From NCBI GenBank assembly GCA_910592205.1, contig CAJVPJ010000578.1, positions 1-21,559 of the forward strand: a stretch of 21,559 nucleotides of DNA, given 5' to 3'. The notes beneath the pieces were generated by a model, which ran no database searches, was not told the origin of the DNA, and was given only the letters and a program-made list of their open reading frames with translations. Positions 1 through 8,830 of this stretch are shown here, piece by piece. The stretch comes from Paraglomus occultum (Eukaryota > Glomeromycota > Glomeromycetes > Paraglomerales > Paraglomeraceae). Numbering within the stretch: position 1 is the first letter of the stretch; each line of letters starts with the position of its first letter. The position numbers were made by a program, and so were the translations under genes.

Positions 1-383
1 GCAACTATTGCGTTGAGAGAAATCACAGGTCAAGACTCTTTCTCATGAGTGGTGCAATATTTATGGAAGTCACTGTACGTCCCGGACGTAATGCGTTACG
101 CCATCTGTGATTTATCGTTCAAATTATGTCAATATATATGATACAACTATGTTGCAACAAATATTGTATAAATGCCTAGTTAACGTATTTACCGTTGCGA
201 ACACTGATGAGAAGACTTGCTACTCAACGCACGAGATATAGCTGTCCATTGGGGCCGCACGCATTGTAGAGATTGATTACGATAGTGTCTTCCTACATAC
301 GGATAAAATGAGAAACAAATAGCAATAGTAATATTAGTATACGAGTACTTGACATCTTACTTGTAAACTCCATTTTTCCATGA

Positions 384-632
384 TTGCAAACTTATTATAT
401 AATATCGGATCATAATATTGGTTCTTCACAGTTGGGCGTATTTTTGTTAACTCTGCAGGATATGTTGCATAAACAAGCCGACATTTCATTAGTCTTATTT
501 CTAGCTGAAGATGCCGATGATGTCTGTTATGTTACACTACATTTGGAGAGACTACGTAATTATGTATCTCGCTACGAAGATTTTAGTATCCTAAAAATGG
601 CACAACTTAGACACAGTTTAGGACCTTTTTAA
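384..632 (+). other. Unrecognised open stretch, possible exon
   Basis: An open frame of about 82 codons whose only start at the left edge is a TTG directly after a stop. From about position 432 it reads mixed-composition protein with an acidic patch (AEDADD) and leucine-rich segments. A CAG at 429-431 could serve as a splice acceptor, so this might be a terminal exon of a gene starting outside the window. I do not recognise the protein. Its composition looks more coding-like than the surrounding AT-rich DNA, but length alone gives weak support. Confidence 0.15.
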
Positions 633-634
633 CA

Positions 635-700
635 TGATGCCCCAACCAAATTTGGAAATTAATGCCATAAATAGGTAGGGACATCTGGGGAGGGGCATCA
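635..700. repeat. Short inverted repeat (9-bp arms)
   Basis: TGATGCCCC at 635-643 is mirrored by GGGGCATCA at 692-700 with a spacer of 48 bases. The two arms are also followed or flanked by similar AAATTTGGAAATT / AAATCGGAAATT words, so this is a partly duplicated and inverted unit. It could be a decayed miniature element or a hairpin; no function can be assigned. Confidence 0.35.
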
Positions 701-1058
701 ACTAAATCGGAAATTGTTTACCTTAACTCTGACATCTCATGATTGATTTGCTCGAATGCATCACACAAACCTAAATACAGTACAGTCAAACCTCGATATA
801 GTAAAGTCGACGGGATGGGGTTTTTTCTTTACTATATCGAGAAATTTACTATATCAAAAATTTCAATATAATAAAGTTCATATGTAAGTGGCATAAATCT
901 TCACTATATCGCGACTGGCCAGTTTTATTATTATAGTAGTTTATTCGATCAACGTTTTATTATTTATTAAAGCCATTAAAACGAAGAAACAAAAAAAAAT
1001 ATAGACGAAAAAACGTAACATTGATTGTTATTTTAAGAAATTCTTCAATGCTTACTCA

Positions 1059-1297
1059 CTAAGGTAGTTGAATATTTTTTACAACTCGAGATATCCAAAT
1101 AACAACAGCCTCTTTATCTTCTAACAGAGAATGCTTTCCAATTCTTTGTCGCTTCATGACAACCTTATTAGTATTTAGATCAAGTGATAACCACCCCACC
1201 TTATCTTATCGCGCACAATCTTTAAAACAGTTGCCTCGAAAATAACCTGGGTAAGTCTTGCTCTTTAAATGACATATTTCAGCTTTCTGGACACCAA
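1059..1297 (-). pseudogene. Decayed pogo/Tigger transposase, N-terminal DNA-binding part
   Basis: Reading the minus strand from about 1297 gives QKAEICHLKSK, then in another frame ATVLKIVRD, then in another DKVGWLSLDL followed by KRQRIGKHSLLEDKEAVVIW, ending at a stop at 1059-1061. This matches the order of a CENP-B/Tigger N-terminal helix-turn-helix (Psq-type, with the '(A)TV.KIVRDK..WLSLD' pattern) followed by the start of the Tc5/CENP-B second helix-turn-helix ('KRQR.GK.PLLEDALVIWV'). At least two frameshifts are needed to connect these pieces, and no DDE domain follows. This identifies the outer element as pogo/Tigger-type and shows it is inactive. Confidence 0.7.
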
Positions 1298-1542
1298 AAA
1301 AACTTCTTTCTGAATTACCTTTGTCTTTTTTCTCTTCGTAATGTCTATCTTTCAATTTTCATGCTGTTAAATTTCTCTCACTTTTATTTAACACGTGTTT
1401 GTATTATGATTGGTCAAAATGCATCAAGTTCATTATACATAGTCAAACTCGATAAGATAGAAGTCGACGGGCTGGTAGTAACGGTTTAAGTTACAGAGGT
1501 TTTATTTTATCGAATATACTGCGGCATTACTACAAATTGCTA

Positions 1543-1793
1543 CTATTGGTGGAAATATTTGGTTATAATGGACTGCTTGCGTGTTTCAATTACTTGACGA
1601 TCAATACCCCGACGTAAATTACGCAATACTGATTTCGTATCATTAGAGTAATCTGTCTGATTCTGATCAAGATAAATTACAAGTGTGTCTAATGCACAAA
1701 GATCTTCTGAAGGAGAGATATTTGGAAGTTCCTAAAATGGCTCATCTTCGGACAACTCATCTTCAGATGGCTCTTGAATCGTTTGAACAATGT
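1543..1793 (-). pseudogene. pogo/Tigger transposase C-terminal tail fragment
   Basis: Directly downstream (minus strand) of the HTH fragment, one frame over, the sequence reads MNIVQTIQEPSEDELSEDEP, a TAG, then ELPNISPSEDLCALDTLVIY. It ends in the basic segment LRNLRRGIDRQVIETRKQSI followed by ITKYFHQ and a stop at 1543-1545. An acidic linker followed by a basic tail ending in '..ITKYF' is typical of fungal pogo/Tigger transposases. The DDE catalytic core that should lie between the HTH and this tail (roughly 250 residues) is absent, and a frameshift plus one internal stop confirm decay. Confidence 0.65.
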
Positions 1794-2099
1794 TCATATC
1801 ACCAGAGCTTTTTCTAGATTTGGAAATTTGGGTACTTTGTTTCGCTTAATTTTTGCTGTTTGGGAGGTGGCATCCAATGATAACCATTTGTCCTTTTCAC
1901 TGACAATTAAAGTTACTGTAGAAGGACTAACTGAAAATATCTCCGCAAGTTCTTGATTTTGATATAAGCGCGTATTAAACATTTCACAGAGTTTTTTCTT
2001 TTGTAGTCCTGTTAAGTCTTTCTCGTAATTGATTACTACCAGATAATGAATTACATATATTCTTACGTTTATTCTTAACAGAAGGTCCGGCAGTGGCAT
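1794..2099 (-). pseudogene. pogo/Tigger transposase N-terminal (CENP-B-type HTH) fragment
   Basis: The minus-strand frame contains KKKLCEMFNTRLYQNQELAE followed by IFSVSPSTVTLIVSEKDKWL and SLD, matching the CENP-B N-terminal/Psq helix-turn-helix ('..LC......Q.E[LI]A..F.VS.STV..I...K..WLS'). It continues into KRNKVPKFPNLEKALVI, which matches the start of the Tc5-type second DNA-binding domain ('KFP.LEKAL..W'). The frame then ends at a TGA. The first 30 or so residues upstream of the HTH do not look like protein and the true start is unclear. In the intact protein this part would bind the transposon's terminal repeats. Confidence 0.75.
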
Positions 2100-2613
2100 T
2101 CATATTTTCGAAATCAAGACTAAGATTGTTTGGTAACACTTATTCCATAAATGGTAAATTATTTAATTTAAAGAGGCAAATCCTTAACTAATCGAGGTAT
2201 TTAACTTAAGGAGAGGAGGTTGATTTATTAGAAGTGTGAGAGAATTTTCTTTATCTTACGGAGTTATCGAGGTTTTATAATAAAATTTATATTATCGAGG
2301 TATTTTTAATACAAAAAATTCGGGGCGGGAAAATTTTTTATCTTAGAGTGACTTTATCTTGGAGTGACTTTATCTTATCGAATTTGACTATGTATCAGGA
2401 AGCAATCTACTAATACTGTTTGAGAAAAAACTTGGCTATATCTAATAATGAGACTTATGCGTACTATTACTATATTAATATAACTTTATTATATCAAGAA
2501 AATTTTTAATATTAATAATAATGTTTTTGTATCAGATAAATCCTTGACTATAATAATAATGCAAAATTCACTGTATTCAAACTTTTACTTTACTATATTG
2601 AGGTTTGACTGTA

Positions 2614-3250
2614 TTACTTTATTGCAAAGACAAGAAAAAATAGGCTTCAGTAAAATGCTGAGACATAAATGGAACCATTATTCTAACGTGATCTTAATTT
2701 GTGTAATCAACAAACTGTTTATGTCTGTATCAATATTTTTTTGTGTAAATTTTGAATGCTTTCTAAAGCTACTTTGTTAAAAGCCTTCAAAATAATCTTA
2801 GTCAGATGTGAGTCATGTTAATAACATGCAATCATACAATGCAAGGCCATGCCATGTTATTGTGTCAACTTCATATTAATTATAATATTAATAATCGACC
2901 TCATCTACAGAAACAGTCACTGCTTTCCCCTTTACAATAATTACTGATTGCTCCCTGTGGTGATTGCTTCAGTTACATGATTAATATTGCAATGTAGACA
3001 TCCGTTTATTAATAATAAATTAATTCAAAGTCAAGTTTTATGCTTATATCAAAAAACATACAACAAAGCCCACTAATATTAACAAGAACTCAACATTCTC
3101 ATTCTGAATTTTGTTGAATTTATTCAGTAATCCCTAATGTACTTTACATTTAATATTAATATACCATTTAGTCTAATAACTGAATAAGATACAGCTTGAT
3201 TGTTTTGAAATTTATTTCAAGTTTGTCTCTTTCTCATAGCAAGCATTAAA
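2614..3250. other. Spacer without recognised gene
   Basis: About 640 bases of AT-rich DNA between the nested transposons and the 3' end of the kinase-SEL1 gene. I found no frame with recognisable protein, no tRNA-like fold and no clear repeat. It probably contains the 3' untranslated part of the minus-strand kinase-SEL1 gene. Confidence 0.6.
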
Positions 3251-3414
3251 TTATTTTGTGCCCCCAGTATAACCATGTTCAGCTAATTCCTGATACAGCT
3301 CAACTGCTTTATCTTTTCCACTCTTATAAAGAATATCAAGATTATATTGTGCATTCACAAGTTCTCATTCAGCTGCTTTGTTACACAGCACAACTGCTTT
3401 CTGAATGGTTTTGT
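3251..3414 (-). pseudogene. Frameshifted remainder of the terminal SEL1 repeats
   Basis: Beyond the stop at 3415-3417, a neighbouring minus-strand frame continues the SEL1 pattern: GVNKTIQKAVVLCNKAAE, a TGA, then ELVNAQYNLDILYKSGKDKA, VELYQELAEHGYTGGTK and a TAA at 3251-3253. One missing base near 3430 (in the run coding YYYYKG) moves the upstream frame out of phase, and the TGA replaces what should be a Gln-Gly pair. The ancestral protein therefore was about 55 residues longer and ended at 3251. An unannotated splice could in principle restore the frame, but the internal TGA argues against it. Confidence 0.65.
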
Positions 3415-6055
3415 TTACCCCTGTCCCTTATAATAATAATAGCAAACATCAAGATTATATCGTGCTTTGGCATGTCCTTGTTCAGCAGATTTTTGATACA
3501 GCTCAACAGCTTTTTGAATGTTCTTTTTTACACCTGTCCCATTTTCATAGCAAACACCAAGATTGTATTGTGCTTTGGCAAGTCCTTGTTCAGCAGATTT
3601 TTGATACAGCTCGACTGCTCTTTGAATATTCTTTTCCACTCCTGTCCCACTCTCATAGCAAACACCAAGATAATATTGTGCTTTGGCAAGTCCTTGTTCA
3701 GCAGCTTTCTGATACAGCTCAACTGCTTTTTTAATATTCTTTTCCATGCCTGTCTCATTCTCATAGCAAACACCAAGATTATATTGTGCTTTGGCATGTC
3801 CTTGTTCAGCAGATTTCTGATACAGCTCGACTGCTTTTTTAATATTCTTTTCCACCCCTATCCCATTATAATAACAAACACCAAGATTATATTGTGCATT
3901 GGCAAGTCCTTGTTCAGCAGCTTCCTGATACAACTCGACTGCTTTTTGAATATTTTGTTCCACTCCTGTCCCATTCTCATAGCAAACACCAAGATTATAT
4001 TGTGCATTGGCAAGTCCTTGTTCAGCAGCTTTCTGATACAGCTCAACAGCTTTTTGAATATTCTGTTCCACTCCTGTCCCATTCTCATAGCAAACACCAA
4101 AATTATATTGTGCATTGGCAAGTCCTTGTTCAGCAGATTTTTGATACAACTCAACAGCTTTTTGAATATTCTGTTCCACTCCTGTCCCATTCTCATAGCA
4201 AACACCAAGATTATATTGTGCATTGGCAAGTCCTTGTTCAGCAGATTTTTGATACAACTCAACTGCTTTTTGAATGTCCTTTCCTACACCTGTCCCATTC
4301 TCATAGCAAACACCAAGATAATATTGTGCTTTGGCACGTCCTTGTTCAGCAGCTTTCTGATACAGCTCAACTGCTTCTTGAATATTTTTTTCCACTCCTG
4401 TCCCATTATAATAGCAGTTACCAAGATTAACTTGTGCTTTGGCATGTCCTTGTTCAGCAGCTTTCTGATACAACTCAACTGCCTTTTGAACATTCTTTTT
4501 TACACCAGTCCCATTATAATAGCAGTTACCAAGATTAACTTGTGCCCTGGCATCATCCTGTTCAGCTGCTCTCTGATAGAATTCAACTGCCTTTTGAATG
4601 TCCTTTCCTGCTCCTTCCCCTATACGATAGCAATAACCAAGGCTAGTTTGTGCCCTCGCATAACCTTGTTCAGCTGCTTTCTGATACCATTGAAAAGCTT
4701 GCTCAAGACTTTTGCCAGTTTCTATTCCATGTGCATAGAAGAATCCAATCAGCCACAAGCATTGTCCACAACCAATATGAGATTTTAATATGACCTCTGC
4801 ATTCTTTTGTTCCTCACTATTTTGAATTATTGAATTGCTGATAACATCAGCAATTTTTTCTTCAGTTTTCCCATTAAGCTCTAATTTCTGGTATAAAATG
4901 GACAACTTATCAGAAAGTGGATGGTCTTCAACTATTTCTTTATGCTGATCACAGAGCTTATTATTATTCAGTTTTGCTAATGTATTTCTTAGCCTATCAT
5001 AGCATTGTTGACTAGTTGGGCGTTGGTCTGAATCACTGTTCCAACATTCTGTATATAAACATTTATACTCTTCTGGCGTGCCTGGAACTACATTATGACG
5101 ACCCCCTTTCAGCCTGTAAATCTGAATGTCTAAGATGCTGTCGAATTCACTGCATGGATATTCTCTACTGGATATTTCCCACATAAGAATTCCAAAACTA
5201 AAAATATCCGACTTTTCGTCCCGACTACTGTCATTGTTAAAGCATTTGGGATCAAGGTATGCATGAGTTCCTCGGTGGTCTGAACAAGTCTTTCGTTGTA
5301 GCATTATTTCAGACGTTCCAAAATCCGTAATTTTAGCTGTTTTTCCATGAACCAATACATTGTTTGAAGACTTGAGATAAGAAATTATTGTCAGCATTCA
5401 CGTTATGTCAATAAAATATTAATGACTAGATATAGATACACGTACTAAATCTTTATGCAAGATTCCCGTTCTATGAATATGTCTCAATCCATTGATAATA
5501 TCTAAACTTAGTTGACAATTGGCGGGCCAGTCTAGTTTGACCGTTGGCGTCGATAAGTAGTCTCGCAAGGAACCATTGTCCGCATACTCAAAGACCATCA
5601 AGTATTTTCCTCGGGTATCTGAAAAATTTTAGAAAGTAGCTGTATAAGCGCTCGTTATTTAAATAGATTAAATCGATTAGCTACCTTACCCTTGCTAATA
5701 CCAAGGAATCGAGTTATATTGTGATGGTCATCTACGCTACGATGGATCTTGAGCTAGAATATGTCATGAAACGAGAAGATATAAAACACAATTTCGTAAT
5801 TCCATCAACACTTCAGTCATATGTTATACGCACCTCTTTTACAAAACTTTTGAAAAACTCATCTTCATTCCAATATTTGATCATCTTGTATGCAACGACG
5901 ATACCTGTCTTTGCTACTGTTGCTTTGAATACTACACCAAACGCACCATGGCCGATGCAGTCTTTATCGATTAAACCATCGTAAGGATAAAACCTAATGT
6001 ATTCACTTGCGATACTCTTTTCCAACCACTCCTTCTCTAAGGCGATTGATGACAT
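3415..6055 (-). CDS. Protein kinase fused to 12+ SEL1 repeats (four exons)
   Basis: Predicted exons on the minus strand are 6055-5834, 5753-5690, 5618-5446 and 5370-3415, giving 804 residues. The introns (80, 71 and 75 nt) all have GT-AG borders and keep frame. The kinase domain carries a glycine loop IGHGAFGVVF (34-43), lysine VAYK (K57), a likely helix-C glutamate (E74), the hinge MVFEYADNGSL, catalytic HKDL (D152, Lys replacing the usual Arg), N157 and DFG (169-171). All essential residues are present, so activity is plausible; the APE motif reads as DPK. Exon 4 runs without a break into 12 complete 36-residue SEL1 repeats (consensus AQYNLGVCYENGTGVEKNIQ) and a partial thirteenth. SEL1 repeats form helical protein-binding scaffolds. 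I chose the MSSIALEKEW start because upstream codons look non-coding. Kinase-SEL1 fusions are a hallmark of Glomeromycotina. The frame ends early through a frameshift in the last repeat. Confidence 0.88.
3418..4790 (-). repeat. 108-bp tandem repeat array encoding SEL1 units
   Basis: Twelve complete and one partial 108-bp units, one per SEL1 repeat. The central units (about 3880-4310) are nearly identical at DNA level, while the 5' units close to the kinase are more diverged. This points to recent unequal crossing-over or slippage in the middle of the array. Because each unit is a multiple of three, gain or loss keeps the frame. The antisense strand of the array is also open over more than 500 codons, which is a property of the repeat and not a second gene. 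Confidence 0.9.
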
Positions 6056-8229
6056 GGTTATTGTTACTATTACTATATTGACTTGGAAGTTCTCGACAAT
6101 TGATCTTGATTGTGTTGCATAAGTAAGTAACACATAATTACGATCGGGAATACAGTACTACTATTGGCTGTCATACAGATTTGACCAATGGAACTGCGAG
6201 AAATCTGCTCCGCTTTAGACATGTCCTAAAACCAGTTTATATTGTAAATAGACTCAATTAAACTCTCCCACGGATTGCATTCAACATACAATAGCGAATG
6301 CATTACAGTTAACTAGACAATTTGGAAATTTTAAACTTTGATTCTACCAATAATGAAGAATCGTTAACCTATCGGTACTGCGACGTCGACAATCAGCTCA
6401 GCGATTAGTACACAGTAAACGAAAAGTCAGTAAGTGGGCGGTTTCGAAACAATCTGCTTTTCCGTCACGATCGATGTGTCTGTTGTGTGTTCACTTACTT
6501 TCAATGATTCGATAATTGTGAACTCTCACCAATCCCTATATTAATATCGATTAGCATACTCGGTTCCATTCCGTATGCCGTGGATGTCTCGTGGAATATG
6601 CTTGTTATTTGCAAGTAAAAATGCATCTGGTTAAATACAGTACTGTATATCCCAACTCAGGTTCCGAATAACCCGTCGGAGAAAATGGTCGCTTAATTTG
6701 TCTCTGCCGGTCGACATTGTGTCATGATTAGTAAAGCCTCGTTTAACATTCATCAAAGTAGAAAAGCCACAACTCCGTTCGAAAGAGATATATATAATTT
6801 AAGTTTAATTGCTCTTCCGCGATTGTCGTTTTTTAACTTGTTGGTCGGATTAGTTTATCTGCGTCATTATAAGTGGACAATAAGAAGGCAACGTAAGAGA
6901 CTGATAACAAAGCCTTAACGCGGCTATTACTATAAACAGTAAAATTCTCCGCTTTCTCAAATAGAACATAAATCTTATAGGAAATATGTAACAAAAGAGC
7001 GATAACGATGACACGTAACACAGAGCAATTACACTTGGAGAGGTTTTTTGTTCGTAATTCTGTAATAAGTCTTATTTGTCGGGCAGCTTGATTTTGTCAA
7101 GTAAATCGACAGCATTATCACTACGTTTAATTGGTAAATGTGTACTATTATAATTATATGATAGTGGTTTATTTAAGAGTATGTAATTGTATTATTATTA
7201 TTAATGTAACAGCGTGCTTTGTATTTGTTTTATTGGTTTTACTAATTCATTGTTCAAATCAACGATTGTATCTTAACACGTACAGTAAGTGTTGACAAGT
7301 TTTTAGCTGTCTGTTGTGTTTTTTGGTTACTTCAGGATTAATTTTGGAAGATTTCTGTGTAGACATACAGTATAATTGCAACATGTTCTCATTTAGAACG
7401 TCTACTTAAGATATCATGAGCTTGTCTTGCTTTGGACAATGCTAGAAAGACGCAAGATATTGCAAGGACATGTAAACAAATGTTTTGTCTAGTTATTCAT
7501 CTATGGATGAATAACATTGTGAACACAGAATATAATTTGGAACGTTTTGTTAATCATGTTTTATAATTGTAATTTATTTAATAACTAGGCCAAAACGCAT
7601 ATATGCTTTGGATCAGCGCGTTTACACATTTTTGCCTTCCGTATTATGTGGTACTTCGCCAGTTGCAATACTGATTAACTTGGACTTTTATTCTTTGTAT
7701 TCTGTACTTTTGCAACATAAATTAGTGCCTGTTTGTATGAATACTATCCAAACTTTAATTGTCAACCTGAAAATATATTTGCGTGACTATAACGTCTTAG
7801 TTTATTCGTACATATTCTACATAACTGGTGTAAATAAAATTTTTGGCATTTTACTTGTTTGTCAGTAGAACTTTTAGGTCGAATAGTTCGAAGTTAAATC
7901 TCTCGGCAAGCTAAATTGCAAGACTAAAGTTACATACATCTATTATTTTCCGTCGATTAAACGACTATTATAAGACAATGAAGACAAAAATAGAATACAA
8001 TTGTATAATAAGCTGCTGACGTTCACTTTTATAATTACCACTGTTGTCAAGTCATAGAAAACTGTAATTTTGTCTGAAATTTTGTTTTACCCAATCATGT
8101 AAATGCAGTATTTCATCAAAGACTGTCTCAAAGTGAGTTTGTTCCCCACGAAAAGAGTGGCAATAGTTTTTGAGAAATATGAAATACCGTCTGATACGCA
8201 GTAAAATAATTAAAATTTAATTCTTACAG
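6056..8229. other. Long gene-poor spacer
   Basis: About 2.2 kb without a gene I can support. Its left part is the upstream (promoter) side of the kinase-SEL1 gene. Several short frames occur (for example around 6724-6918 and 7608-7868), but their composition is that of AT-rich non-coding DNA and they lack recognisable motifs. If the possible exons at 8230-8524 are real, earlier exons of that plus-strand gene should lie here. Confidence 0.55.
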
Positions 8230-8524
8230 AAGTGTCAAATTTTATGCTTTATTACATTCCCAAAGTTTTTATCTGCATTCTAGTTATGAAGCGTACTATC
8301 GCGTCTATCGAAATCTTGCGTACGTTAATAACACTATCCAGAATGCATTATTGACTGACGCATCATCAAGTAAGTTTTATTGTTCAGGCAATATGGCTAT
8401 TTATTTATTTATAAGCCTTAGATAATTGGTTCTCAATATTTACTTTTAATTAATTAATTAATCAATTAATAATTTGCTTATATTTTTCTAATACACAGCC
8501 GCATCTAACTGTAAATATGCATAA
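8230..8524 (+). CDS. Possible two terminal exons of an unrecognised gene (partial)
   Basis: A pyrimidine-rich acceptor ending in TTCTTACAG at 8229 precedes a 140-base open stretch. It reads SVKFYALLHSQSFYLHSSYE then AYYRVYRNLAYVNNTIQNAL and LTDASS, and is followed by a perfect GTAAGT donor at 8370-8375. A second acceptor (CTAATACACAG, ending 8498) joins in phase to a short final exon, TASNCKYA, and a TAA at 8522-8524. An AATAAA sits at 8597-8602, about 75 bases after the stop. Intron 8370-8498 is AT-rich and includes a (TTAA)n run. I do not recognise the protein and could not find upstream exons. The whole may be chance, but splice signals, phase and poly(A) signal agree. Confidence 0.3.
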
Positions 8525-8830
8525 CTTTATTTCAACGTTTTGTTAACTCATCCATATTGACATATGTAGAAGCACATTGTATAATTCAAACCTTTGAATA
8601 AAATTTATATAACTATAATAAAGTGTAAACTACGAGTTTGTTTGAGTTGCTAAATTATAAAAAATGTGTTAAAGTGTTAACATTGTAATATTGTAGATTG
8701 ACTTCATTGTATCAACATGTAATCGTACCTGCAGCTGAATTCAAATCATTACTATTTCTCAGTTTAAGCAAAGCTCCAGTAGATAAGAGTGTGCTGGAAT
8801 ATTTATTCTCCTCGAGACGTGACAATGGCT

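Larger units (their letters stand above)
1438..2392. mobile_element. pogo/Tigger-like DNA transposon derivative (inner, nested)
   Basis: The ends are CATAGTCAAACTCGATAAGA (from 1438) and, reverse-complemented from 2392, the same 20 bases with one C/T difference. TA lies immediately outside both ends (1436-1437, 2393-2394). The element is 955 bp long and sits wholly inside the 783-2611 element, so it inserted later. It shares AGTCGACGGG near its left end with the outer element, so the two families are related. It encodes an N-terminal and a C-terminal piece of one transposase on the minus strand with the catalytic middle missing, making it a non-autonomous internal-deletion derivative. Confidence 0.88.
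783..2611. mobile_element. pogo/Tigger-like DNA transposon derivative (outer, interrupted)
   Basis: The left end reads CAGTCAAACCTCGATATAGT from 783, and the reverse complement of the right end from 2611 matches it at 19 of 20 positions. Both ends are flanked by TA (781-782 and 2612-2613), the target duplication expected for the Tc1/mariner-pogo superfamily. Just inside the left end lies GTCGACGGGATGGGG, a motif shared with the other two pogo-like elements in this window. Sub-terminal 'TTTACTATATCGA' words repeat in both orientations. The element is split by a second element at 1438-2392; without that insert it would be about 870 bp. It contains only a decayed N-terminal piece of transposase, so it cannot mobilise itself. 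Confidence 0.85.

Noticed and set aside
3256-4788. A 510-codon plus-strand frame opposite the kinase-SEL1 array
   Set aside because: It is the antisense reading of a 108-bp repeat. Because the unit length is divisible by three and lacks stops in this frame, the opposite strand stays open automatically. The SEL1 and kinase signatures lie on the minus strand.
3418-4790. Regularly spaced repeats suggestive of a CRISPR array
   Set aside because: Units are contiguous 108-bp coding repeats without unique spacers and translate to SEL1 motifs.
6724-6918. Plus-strand frame of 64 codons with a basic C-terminus
   Set aside because: It is short, overlaps an equally open minus-strand frame, and has no motif.
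7608-7868. Plus-strand frame of 86 codons
   Set aside because: It has AT-driven composition, a non-ATG start, no splice context or motif, and no resemblance to a known family.
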